A DNA stretch of 64,000 nt, taken from assembly GCA_942493345.1 (NCBI GenBank), contig OW818695.1, forward strand, positions 1,612,001 through 1,676,000, in the 5' to 3' direction. The notes under the pieces are model-generated. The model ran no database searches and was not told where the DNA came from. It worked only from the letters and a program-made list of their open reading frames with translations. Positions 52,599-60,535 of the stretch are shown here, piece after piece (within the stretch, counting starts at the first letter, position 1; each line of letters opens with the position of its first letter). The position numbers were made by a program, and so were the translations under genes. The DNA is from GWE2-42-39 sp942493345. Its GTDB lineage: Bacteria > Bacteroidota > Bacteroidia > Bacteroidales > Prolixibacteraceae.

Positions 52599-54251
52599 AT
52601 GAAAAATATATCGTTTTTGAAAATTTTTCTTTCATTGTTTGTCGGCTTGCTCCTGTTTGCCTGCGAGAAAGACGACCTTGATGCCGGTTATGCCATTGAC
52701 CTGCAAGGCACTCCCGATGTATACGAGTCGCTGAACGAAAAAGGGCAACTGGAAATACCCATCAAGATAACCTGTGAAAATGGGTTGAAAAACGCCTTCT
52801 ACAAAATTGTAACCAAAGCCGTTGACAGCGAAAAGCTCACCATCGGTTCGGAAATCAATATACCCGTTTCCGGAAATACACTGGACACAACACTTGTTGT
52901 TCCGATAACCATGACACTGAACAGTGTCGTAATCGCCGTTTTCGATAATAATGACATCATCAATCTTCGTACGGTAAAGGTCGCGAGTGTTAAAGAATTG
53001 CCTGTACTCACTTTCAAAGGGGGAATCAAATTTCGCAAAACAGTAGCTATTGGAATCCCGTTTAATATCAACGGGAATGTTGTCAGTGAACATGAATTGA
53101 AACTGATCAGTTTTGAAACAGTGAACAACGGGCAAAAAGGAACTCCGGTCAGCCTGGCGCTGGGAGATAAGAAAAATGTCGATTTCACGGCACAAGTACC
53201 AGTTGCTGCCGGGTTGCAATATGTTTTGCTGAAAGCCGAAAATATTTACGGTGGCATTGCTGTCGATACATTTAAAGTAACCAATGTGGTCAGCGGTGAT
53301 TTTATTTCCTTAACAATGGACCAGAACCTGACAGAATTAAACTATTTCTTCGATCAGGAAGACAACGAGCTAAAAGGAAATATTGCTTCAGGCTCGGATA
53401 TTAAAACCCTGAAATATGCCGTTACAAAAAATGGAACCGAAGGAGCTTTACAAACAGTAAATATTGGTTCGGATGCCGGGAATGATTATAATTTCAGCTT
53501 TAAAGTAAAAGGAGAGCAAGGCGTTCAGGGCATCCGGCTGGTTGCTGAAAACAATGGAGCCAAAACGGTTACCGTTAATTTAACGATTCCTGCAATTGCC
53601 ATACGGGCCACCTACCTGCAGGATGTTGCCATGTCGACCGATCCGGCTGATAATAAATGTTTCTTTTCTGCTTACAGAACTACGCATGTATATGGAATTA
53701 CTGAGGCGAAAGCGAATCAGTTAATGATTGATTGGGTTCTGACGAAAACCACTTCCGGGGTTCAGCCAATAAGTTTGCATGCCTACGGTGCCGGTGCATC
53801 GTATTACACAGCCTCTCTTCCTTATTTGGGCGGTTTTACCGATCTTACTTATCTGTACCTTTCATCGTTGAGGGCCACCATGACACAGGCCAATTTCAAT
53901 ACGGTTCTTTCGGTGAAAGATATAAAAACGTACGTCGACCGGTACATTTTTGGTCCTGCGCCCGAAGGACAGGCTTATAATATCTACACTTCCAGCCGAC
54001 GAGTGGGTGACACGTTCAGCGCATCCAAAACAAAAGGCGGATTTGTAATTGCCTGGGGTTCGCATACTCATCCGACAGTTAGCCCTGCAGTTGTAAACAA
54101 TGTTTCACATGCAATCGTCTGGGTGAAACAGGTAACTCAAAAATCCAACGGACATTGGGATATTGTTTTCGATATCAAATTCCCGAAAGAGGACCAGCGG
54201 ACACCAAACAATGGTTCTGCCATTGCTCCATATTCGCCTTATCCGTTATAA
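52599..54251 (+). CDS. Surface lipoprotein, probable glycan-binding protein of locus 2
   Basis: 550 residues. Lipoprotein signal IFLSLFVGLLLFAC. Three Ig-like beta domains can be traced (about 30-125, 130-230, 235-340) from repeated strand patterns such as DTTLVVPITMTLNSVVIAVFDN and KNVDFTAQVPVAAGLQYVLLKAE. The last 200 residues form a separate domain (TDPADNKCFFSAYRTTHVYG onward) that I cannot name. Its place after susD and its layout match SusE/SusF-type surface glycan-binding proteins in role, though sequence kinship is not clear. A large hairpin follows the stop. Confidence 0.75.
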   Translation: MKNISFLKIFLSLFVGLLLFACEKDDLDAGYAIDLQGTPDVYESLNEKGQLEIPIKITCENGLKNAFYKIVTKAVDSEKLTIGSEINIPVSGNTLDTTLVVPITMTLNSVVIAVFDNNDIINLRTVKVASVKELPVLTFKGGIKFRKTVAIGIPFNINGNVVSEHELKLISFETVNNGQKGTPVSLALGDKKNVDFTAQVPVAAGLQYVLLKAENIYGGIAVDTFKVTNVVSGDFISLTMDQNLTELNYFFDQEDNELKGNIASGSDIKTLKYAVTKNGTEGALQTVNIGSDAGNDYNFSFKVKGEQGVQGIRLVAENNGAKTVTVNLTIPAIAIRATYLQDVAMSTDPADNKCFFSAYRTTHVYGITEAKANQLMIDWVLTKTTSGVQPISLHAYGAGASYYTASLPYLGGFTDLTYLYLSSLRATMTQANFNTVLSVKDIKTYVDRYIFGPAPEGQAYNIYTSSRRVGDTFSASKTKGGFVIAWGSHTHPTVSPAVVNNVSHAIVWVKQVTQKSNGHWDIVFDIKFPKEDQRTPNNGSAIAPYSPYPL

Positions 54252-54282
54252 CTTACTGACGTTATTCCGAATAAAATAATTA

Positions 54283-54324
54283 ATTTTCAGCGACATTCAT
54301 TATCTGATGAATGCCGCTGAAAAT
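54283..54324 (+). terminator. Large hairpin between the surface-lipoprotein gene and the first GH97 gene
   Basis: ATTTTCAGCGACATTCAT (54283-54300) pairs with 54307-54324 over 18 bases with one mismatch and a 6-base loop. No long T-run follows, so it may act as a partial terminator or an RNA-processing/stability element. The ATG at 54307 lies inside the right arm, which argues for translation of the next gene from 54343. Confidence 0.65.
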
Positions 54325-54342
54325 TTTAAACCAGTTAAACCG

Positions 54343-56292
54343 ATGAACCAAAAAAATTACATGTTCCTTTTTTTTCTGCTGATTTCCATTTCACTCAGCG
54401 CAAAAGACATCGAAACTTTTTCTCCCGATAAAAAAATCCTTATCCGGACGACCATTTCAGAAAAAATATCCCTTCAGATTTTATCTGAAGGAGTACAACT
54501 GTTTGAAGTCCGCGACATCCGGATGGAAACCGATCGCGGCGATATTCCTGTAGTAAATCCACATATACAAAAGATAAAAACACGGACAGTGAACGAAATG
54601 GTTGTGCCTGTTATCAAGGAAAAGCAGGCCTCCATTCCTGAAAACTTCAACGAAACGACCATCGAATTTCGGGAAAACTGCAAGTTGCTAATCCGCGCTT
54701 ACAACGAAGGTATTGCTTACCGGGTTGTAAGCGCTCTCCCGGGAGAAATAACGGTTCGGAACGAACATGCCGAATTTGTAACCGATAAAAATTCACGACT
54801 GACATTCCAGTACGACCTAAATGCCAACAGCGACTACGAAGCGCCGTACATTCAAAAAACGATTGCTGAACTGAAGCCAAACGATAAGGGGAACCTACCT
54901 GCATTGCTCGAACTTCCTTCAGGCAAAAAGATTTTGTTCCTCGAAGCCGATGTGAAGGATTATCCGGTTTTGTGGCTCAATAAAAATGCAGAATTTCTGG
55001 AAGCTTATTTCTGGCAATACCCGGCAAAATATTACGAAAAAGGCAATTCAAAATCGGTTAAAAGAGTTACCGAACACAAGGATTTTATAGCCAAAACGCA
55101 AGCGAGCCGCGAATTTCCGTGGCGTATTTTTGCTATTGCCAATCAGGATACCGATTTGCTTAAAAACCAACTGGTTTATCTGATGGGCCCGGAACTGAAA
55201 ATTGAAGACCCTTCGTGGGTTCGTCCCGGATGGGTGATTTTGGATTGGTGGGCACGACGCGAAATTTTCGGGGTTGATTTTAAAGCCGGGATCAATACGC
55301 CAACGGCCAAATACATGATCGATTTTGCTTCGGAACATGGCGTTCGTTATTTTTTATTTGACGATGGCTGGACGAAAGATGAAGACCTGACCAAAGTGAT
55401 TCCCGGTCTCGATATACCGGGAATTGTTCAGTATGCAAAATCAAAAAATGTGGATGTCATGTTGTGGGTAACGTATGCAAATTTCGATGCGCAAATGGAC
55501 GCCGCCCTGGATCAGTTTGAAAAATGGGGTGTAAAAGGAGTAAAGATTGATTTCATGAACCGCTCCGATCAGGAAATGGTGGATTTTTACTGGCGGGCTG
55601 CCGAACAATGCGCCAAGCACCAAATGGTCATTGATTTTCATGGGGCATACAAACCCGACGGGTTAAGGCGCGCTTTTCCGAATGTGCTGACCCGCGAAGC
55701 GCTCATCGAGTTCGAATACAGTGGAGGTACCGATTATGACAATCCTGACCACCATTGCACACTACCATTTATCCGCAATGTGGCCGGTCCGATGGATTAT
55801 ATTCCCGGCACCATGCGAAATTCGACTAAAAGATCATTCCGAAAAGATGGCGATATGCCGACAGGACAGGGAACACGTGCCCATTCAATGGCGATGGCCG
55901 TTATTACTGAAAGCCCGATGCAGATGCTTTCTGATGCTCCTTCGGAATATTACCGTGAAGAAGAATGTACCCGGTTTTTAACAAAGATCCCGGTCGAATG
56001 GGACGAGATTGTTCCCTTGTCAGGTAAAGTGGGCGACTATGTTGCATTGGCCCGGCGCCACGGAAACGAATGGTTTGTGGCTGCCATCACCGACTGGACT
56101 CCCCGTGAAATGGAACTCGATTTTAATTTCCTGACAGAAAACAAGGAATATACTGTCGAGTTATTTCGAGATGGAATCAATGCCGATATTCGTGCCAACG
56201 ATTACAAAAAAGAAATCAGGAAAGTGAAAAAAGGCGACCGGATCACGGTTTCGCTGGCATCGGGTGGAGGCTGGGTTGCCCGGATTTATTAA
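54343..56292 (+). CDS. GH97 glycoside hydrolase, predicted retaining type
   Basis: 649 residues from the ATG at 54343, with signal peptide MFLFFLLISISLSA. GH97 N-terminal beta-sandwich (about 15-270) and TIM barrel (about 275-550: RYFLFDDGWTKDEDL, GVKGVKIDFMNRSDQ, MVIDFHGAYKPDGLRRAFPN, TGQGTRAHSMAMAVITESP). Asp403 in KIDFMN sits where retaining GH97 enzymes have their nucleophile, and the HGAYKPDG segment lacks the base glutamate of the inverting SusB type. The likely activity is alpha-galactosidase or alpha-glucosidase. It is exported to the periplasm. A 349-bp gap with repeats separates it from the second GH97 gene. Confidence 0.92.
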   Translation: MNQKNYMFLFFLLISISLSAKDIETFSPDKKILIRTTISEKISLQILSEGVQLFEVRDIRMETDRGDIPVVNPHIQKIKTRTVNEMVVPVIKEKQASIPENFNETTIEFRENCKLLIRAYNEGIAYRVVSALPGEITVRNEHAEFVTDKNSRLTFQYDLNANSDYEAPYIQKTIAELKPNDKGNLPALLELPSGKKILFLEADVKDYPVLWLNKNAEFLEAYFWQYPAKYYEKGNSKSVKRVTEHKDFIAKTQASREFPWRIFAIANQDTDLLKNQLVYLMGPELKIEDPSWVRPGWVILDWWARREIFGVDFKAGINTPTAKYMIDFASEHGVRYFLFDDGWTKDEDLTKVIPGLDIPGIVQYAKSKNVDVMLWVTYANFDAQMDAALDQFEKWGVKGVKIDFMNRSDQEMVDFYWRAAEQCAKHQMVIDFHGAYKPDGLRRAFPNVLTREALIEFEYSGGTDYDNPDHHCTLPFIRNVAGPMDYIPGTMRNSTKRSFRKDGDMPTGQGTRAHSMAMAVITESPMQMLSDAPSEYYREEECTRFLTKIPVEWDEIVPLSGKVGDYVALARRHGNEWFVAAITDWTPREMELDFNFLTENKEYTVELFRDGINADIRANDYKKEIRKVKKGDRITVSLASGGGWVARIY

Positions 56293-56293
56293 T

Positions 56294-56512
56294 AACCTGA
56301 GTTCGATACAAAATACAACACGAATGAAATTTACACCATTACCTCTGGTTGCCCCCTAATCCCCCACCCGGGGGGACTTTAGGTCTGCAACAATGCGATG
56401 GGTTTATCGTTATTGAACGGACTTTGTCAAACTCACAGGCCAGACTCCCTTCCTGGATTGGGGAAGGGATGGGGCAGTTAAAGCAAATAAATTTTTATGT
56501 CGAACTCATGTT
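56294..56512. repeat. Foldback element of about 219 bp between the two GH97 genes
   Basis: AAC-C-TGAGTTCGA at 56294-56306 is matched by its complement (one mismatch) at 56500-56512. Inside lie a second pair of blocks, TGCCCCCTAATCCCCC and GGGGAAGGGATGGGGCA. No coding capacity is seen. The remaining 56513-56641 is AT-rich leader without other features. Confidence 0.45.
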
Positions 56513-56641
56513 AATAAAAAAATAAAAATGGGTGTAAGCACACTCCTGATCGTTTGATATTTCTTATTCTTTATTCCTTATTCGATATTTAAAATTAGGA
56601 AGAGAAACCAATTAAAGTAGTTTTAACTTTAAGCAAATTCA

Positions 56642-58549
56642 ATGTTTAAACCAAGTATAATGAATTATACAGCAATCTTTCTTCTGTCTTTTTTCTTTGT
56701 TCTGAAATGCAATGCAGGTGAACCGGTAAAAATTAGTTCGCCGGATGGCTTTTTGACAATGACCCTCACCGTCAATGATTCATCGGAGAAAAAAGGACAA
56801 TTGAATTATCACATCAATTACAAAGACAAACCTGTTATCCTCAACTCGGAACTTGGAATTACCGGATGGGAAAGCGAGATGGAAATTGAAACGGTTGCCC
56901 AACAATCCCGTGATACCGTCTGGCATCCGGTTTATGGTGAACGGGCAACGGTACGCGACCATTTCAACGCGAAAACCATAACGCTGAAAAAGAAAAACAC
57001 AGGACAGAAGCTCCAATTAATCGTTCGGGCATATAACGAAGGAATTGCATTCCGCTATTTCTTTCCTGAACATCCGGACTATGGCGGCGCTTATCTGACA
57101 ATCAGTACAGAAAAAACCAGTTTTTCTGTACCGGAGAATACCCTGGCCTGGGTTACTTGCCGCGCCCAGCACGACTATCAACTTCTTCCGGTAAAAGACT
57201 GGAAAGACCTGGCTGAGCGACCGCTCACCCTGCAATTGGGCAACGGTTTGTACGCGAGCTTAGCAGAAGCCGAAATGGTGAATTATAGCCGCACCAAATT
57301 CAAGGTAAATACCGGCGAGGAAAACATCATCCGTTGCGCCATGTATGGCCCGGTTGAAGAAATTGCCCCGGTTGCAACGCCGTGGCGGGTGGTGATGGTA
57401 GCCGAAAAACCAATCGATTTGCTGGCAAACAACGATCTGGTCCTGAATTTGAACCCACCATGCGAGATTAAAAATCCCGAATGGATCAAACCGGGCAAAG
57501 TAATCCGCACGGTTTCTTTGACTACCGATGGGGCAAAAAAAGTGGTTGACTTTGCCGCAAAACGAAAAATCGAGTATGTGCATTTTGATGCCGGATGGTA
57601 TGGTGCGGAACACGCTATTGCCTCCGATCCGAGAAAATCAAATGTCGACCCGAAACGTTGTCCCGTGAACGATTTAAATATCTCGGAAGTAGTTTCCTAT
57701 GCCAAATCAAAAGGAATTGGAATATGGTTGTACGTCAATCAGCGGGCGCTGGTAAAATACCTCGACCAAATTTTGCCGTTGTATGAATCGTGGGGAATTG
57801 CCGGGGTGAAATTCGGCTTTGTACAGGTGGGATCGCATCACTGGACAAACTGGATGCACGAGGCCGTGAAAAAATGTGCCGATCATCACCTGATGGTTGA
57901 TATTCACGATGAATACCGGCCCACCGGTTTTAGCCGCACCTATCCGAATTTGCTGACCCAGGAAGGCGTTCGCGGAAACGAAGAGTTTCCCGACGGGAAC
58001 ACGAATACTACGCTGCCGTTTACCCGCTACATTGCCGGCGCTGCCGATGCAACCGTGTGTTATTTTCATCGGAAAGAACTCAAACCCAACCTGGCAAACA
58101 GCATCAATGCCCGTTCGTTGCTCAATACATCATGCCATCAAATGGCGCTTTCGGTAATCAATTACAGTCCACTGCAATTTCTTTACTGGTACGACACGCC
58201 GGACGATGTAAAGGATGAACCGGAACTGGATTTTTTCGACCAATTGCCCACGGTTTGGGACGACACCAAAATTCTGGACGGAAAAATCGGCGAATACATC
58301 GTCATGGCCCGACGGAAAGGACCCCAGTGGTTTGTTGCTGGTATTACCAATAACGATGCACGCGAAATAAATATACCGCTTGATTTTCTGGAAACGGGAA
58401 AAACATACGAAATGACGAGTTATACCGATGGTGGCGAAAAAATAAAAACCCGCACCCATGTGAAAATCGACAAACAAAAAGTAAACGGCAAAACAAAATG
58501 TGAGCTTGAACTTCAGCCACGCGGCGGGTTTACAATGATTATCAAATAA
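56642..58549 (+). CDS. GH97 glycoside hydrolase, second paralogue lacking the retaining nucleophile
   Basis: 635 residues; an ATG at 56660 is an equally good start. Signal peptide TAIFLLSFFFVLKCNAG. N-terminal GH97 beta-sandwich (about 25-270) and barrel (about 280-560: EYVHFDAGWYGAEHA, GIAGVKFGFVQVGSHHW, MVDIHDEYRPTGFSRTYPN, LLTQEGVRGNEEFPDG). The position that is Asp in the other GH97 is Gly392 here. HDEYRPTG and TQEGVRGNE carry acidic residues near the SusB base positions, so an inverting or otherwise distinct mechanism is likely. It is the last gene of locus 2, followed by a strong terminator. Confidence 0.9.
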   Translation: MFKPSIMNYTAIFLLSFFFVLKCNAGEPVKISSPDGFLTMTLTVNDSSEKKGQLNYHINYKDKPVILNSELGITGWESEMEIETVAQQSRDTVWHPVYGERATVRDHFNAKTITLKKKNTGQKLQLIVRAYNEGIAFRYFFPEHPDYGGAYLTISTEKTSFSVPENTLAWVTCRAQHDYQLLPVKDWKDLAERPLTLQLGNGLYASLAEAEMVNYSRTKFKVNTGEENIIRCAMYGPVEEIAPVATPWRVVMVAEKPIDLLANNDLVLNLNPPCEIKNPEWIKPGKVIRTVSLTTDGAKKVVDFAAKRKIEYVHFDAGWYGAEHAIASDPRKSNVDPKRCPVNDLNISEVVSYAKSKGIGIWLYVNQRALVKYLDQILPLYESWGIAGVKFGFVQVGSHHWTNWMHEAVKKCADHHLMVDIHDEYRPTGFSRTYPNLLTQEGVRGNEEFPDGNTNTTLPFTRYIAGAADATVCYFHRKELKPNLANSINARSLLNTSCHQMALSVINYSPLQFLYWYDTPDDVKDEPELDFFDQLPTVWDDTKILDGKIGEYIVMARRKGPQWFVAGITNNDAREINIPLDFLETGKTYEMTSYTDGGEKIKTRTHVKIDKQKVNGKTKCELELQPRGGFTMIIK

Positions 58550-58570
58550 GAAATTTCAATTTTTTTCAAG

Positions 58571-58608
58571 AAATCCCGAAAAGCATTGTTTTGTTTTTCG
58601 GGATTTTT
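58571..58608 (+). terminator. Intrinsic terminator of glycan locus 2
   Basis: A perfect 12-bp stem, AAATCCCGAAAA (58571-58582) with TTTTCGGGATTT (58595-58606), 12-base loop, T-run to 58608. It separates locus 2 from locus 3. Confidence 0.85.
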
Positions 58609-58672
58609 GTTTTCTTTTATAAGTAAGACTTAAAAAATGTCTAAAATTGTAATACAATTATGATCTTATATT

Positions 58673-59269
58673 TTGCAAAACAACACTAAAATATTAGATA
58701 CAACACTTATTTCTGCTCTCAGGAAAGACGATCATCGTGCCTTCGATCAATTATTTCACAAATATAGTCCAACGCTTTATTCGTTTGTTGTCAGTATCAT
58801 AAAAGATGAACCGGAATCAGAGGAAGTGGTTCAGGATATCTTTTTGAAAATATGGGAAAAACGAAAAGAATTGCAGCCCGAATCTTCTTTTAAATCTTAT
58901 TTGTTTACTATCGCATTGAATGCCACAAAAAAAATTTACCGGCAGAAACTTCAGGACAACAAATACAAACAGAAAATAGCCATCGAATTGGGTAGCAACA
59001 ATTCGTCCGATCTCAGCATGGTTGAATACAAAAATTTGCTCGATTATGTCGATACGATCATTAACCGGTTGTCTCCGGCCCGTCGTGAAATATTTATCCG
59101 GAGCAAAAAAGACGGATTAAAGAATTCAGAAATTGCTGAAATACTGAACATTTCAGAACAAACCGTGAAAAATCAACTGGTTGCGGCACAGAAATTTTTA
59201 ATTACCGAGGCAAAAAAGGACAATAATGAACTGGGATTTTTGTTTTTCTCCTTCTTCTACAAACTCTGA
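58673..59269 (+). CDS. ECF-type RNA polymerase sigma factor (glycan locus 3), TTG start
   Basis: 198 residues. Region 2 (FDQLFHKYSPTLYSFVVSII, SEEVVQDIFLKIWEKRKEL) and region 4 (LSPARREIFIRSKKDGLKN, SEIAEILNISEQTVKNQLVAAQ) are complete. No ATG lies in frame before region 2, so translation must begin at a non-ATG codon, most simply the TTG at 58673, which restores the usual distance to region 2. Its FecR partner follows after 127 bp. The gene begins 64 bp after the terminator of locus 2. Confidence 0.88.
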   Translation: MQNNTKILDTTLISALRKDDHRAFDQLFHKYSPTLYSFVVSIIKDEPESEEVVQDIFLKIWEKRKELQPESSFKSYLFTIALNATKKIYRQKLQDNKYKQKIAIELGSNNSSDLSMVEYKNLLDYVDTIINRLSPARREIFIRSKKDGLKNSEIAEILNISEQTVKNQLVAAQKFLITEAKKDNNELGFLFFSFFYKL

Positions 59270-59396
59270 CCAACAATTCTCTTTTCCCCTGTTAGCAGTA
59301 ATAAACCATTCAGCAATTCTTAATTTCCTTTATTTTTTTCATTTGCCATAGTACGATTTCCTAACTTGTGGATATAATAGAAAAGCAAGACAGAGA

Positions 59397-60434
59397 ATGA
59401 AATTCCAGGCTGAAATAATAAGAAAGTATTTGCGAGGTCGTTTTTCGTTAAACGACAAAGCAACAGTTGACAAATATTTCACCAATCAGAAATATAATCC
59501 GGAACTCAATGAAGTTTTAAGCAATCATTGGAATGAGTTGGAAACCAGAGAAACATCGGATCAGAAAGATTTATCACCCGTGTTGAATAAAATCAACCAT
59601 GAAATACTGCTTCGCTCAAACCGGCAACCCAGCACATTGAGAATGCTGTGGCAGATTTATGCAAAAGCAGCTGCAGTTTTGCTGATTCCAATCGTAATTG
59701 TCACACTTTACCTTTATCAGGATCGTAGTTCTTCAAATTCTTGGGTCGAGATTCATTCCCCGTATGGCGCAAGAACACAGTTTTCTCTTCCTGATGGTTC
59801 TACCGGCTGGTTAAATAGCGGCTCGGTAATTAAGTACTCTACACAATTTCAGTCAGACAGGAATATAAGTTTAAATGGGGAAGCTTATTTCGATGTTGTG
59901 AAAAATCCCAAATCACCGTTTCTTATCCATACTCAATCGATCGATGTTCAAGTTCTGGGGACCTCTTTTAATGTTGTTTCATACGATGTTGATTCCATTG
60001 CAGAGGTAGTTGTAACATCCGGCAAAGTTGAAGTTTCAAAAAACAACAAGAAAATCAGGCAGAATCTATTACCAAACGACCGGTTGGTATTCAACAGCCT
60101 AAAAAATAGTACGGCGATATCGGTGGTTGATGTTCAGAATTATACCTCATGGAAAACAGGCAAATTGATTTTCATGAATGATAATCTTGACGAGGTGATA
60201 CGTAAAATTTCCAGATTTTACAATGTCGGTTTTATAATTAATTCCGATGTTGACCGCAGTCAATTGTTCCGGGCAATCATGGAAAAAGAAAATCTGGAAG
60301 AAGTTCTTCGCTATATGAAACTGACCATGAATATTGACTACACAATTCAGGAACGAACGGTCGACAATGAAGGAAAAATTAAGAAAAAGGAAATTCTAAT
60401 TACCAGCTCAACAAAAAAACAAATACACATGTAA
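59397..60434 (+). CDS. FecR-family anti-sigma factor (locus 3)
   Basis: 345 residues. Short cytoplasmic N-terminus, membrane span IYAKAAAVLLIPIVIVTLYLY (about 88-108), periplasmic FecR domain (FSLPDGSTGWLNSGSVIKYS, GEAYFDVVKNPKSPF, GTSFNVVSYD) and DUF4974-like end (DEVIRKISRFYNVGF). Anti-sigma partner of the preceding gene and presumed contact of the STN domain of the next. Confidence 0.95.
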   Translation: MKFQAEIIRKYLRGRFSLNDKATVDKYFTNQKYNPELNEVLSNHWNELETRETSDQKDLSPVLNKINHEILLRSNRQPSTLRMLWQIYAKAAAVLLIPIVIVTLYLYQDRSSSNSWVEIHSPYGARTQFSLPDGSTGWLNSGSVIKYSTQFQSDRNISLNGEAYFDVVKNPKSPFLIHTQSIDVQVLGTSFNVVSYDVDSIAEVVVTSGKVEVSKNNKKIRQNLLPNDRLVFNSLKNSTAISVVDVQNYTSWKTGKLIFMNDNLDEVIRKISRFYNVGFIINSDVDRSQLFRAIMEKENLEEVLRYMKLTMNIDYTIQERTVDNEGKIKKKEILITSSTKKQIHM

Positions 60435-60454
60435 ACTAATAAAGTAAAAAACTA

Positions 60455-60483
60455 AAAAAGGGAAGTGCGGCTAACACTTCCCC
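60455..60483 (-). terminator. Intrinsic terminator antisense to susC (locus 3)
   Basis: A perfect 8-bp stem, GGGAAGTG (60461-60468) with CACTTCCC (60476-60483), 7-base loop. On the minus strand it is followed by TTTTTT (complement of 60455-60460). On the plus strand no T-run follows, so it can only end antisense transcription. Confidence 0.75.
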
Positions 60484-60535
60484 AATAATTAGCGAGTTTT
60501 CAAGCAATTTATTTACTCAACTAAAATTCAAATTT

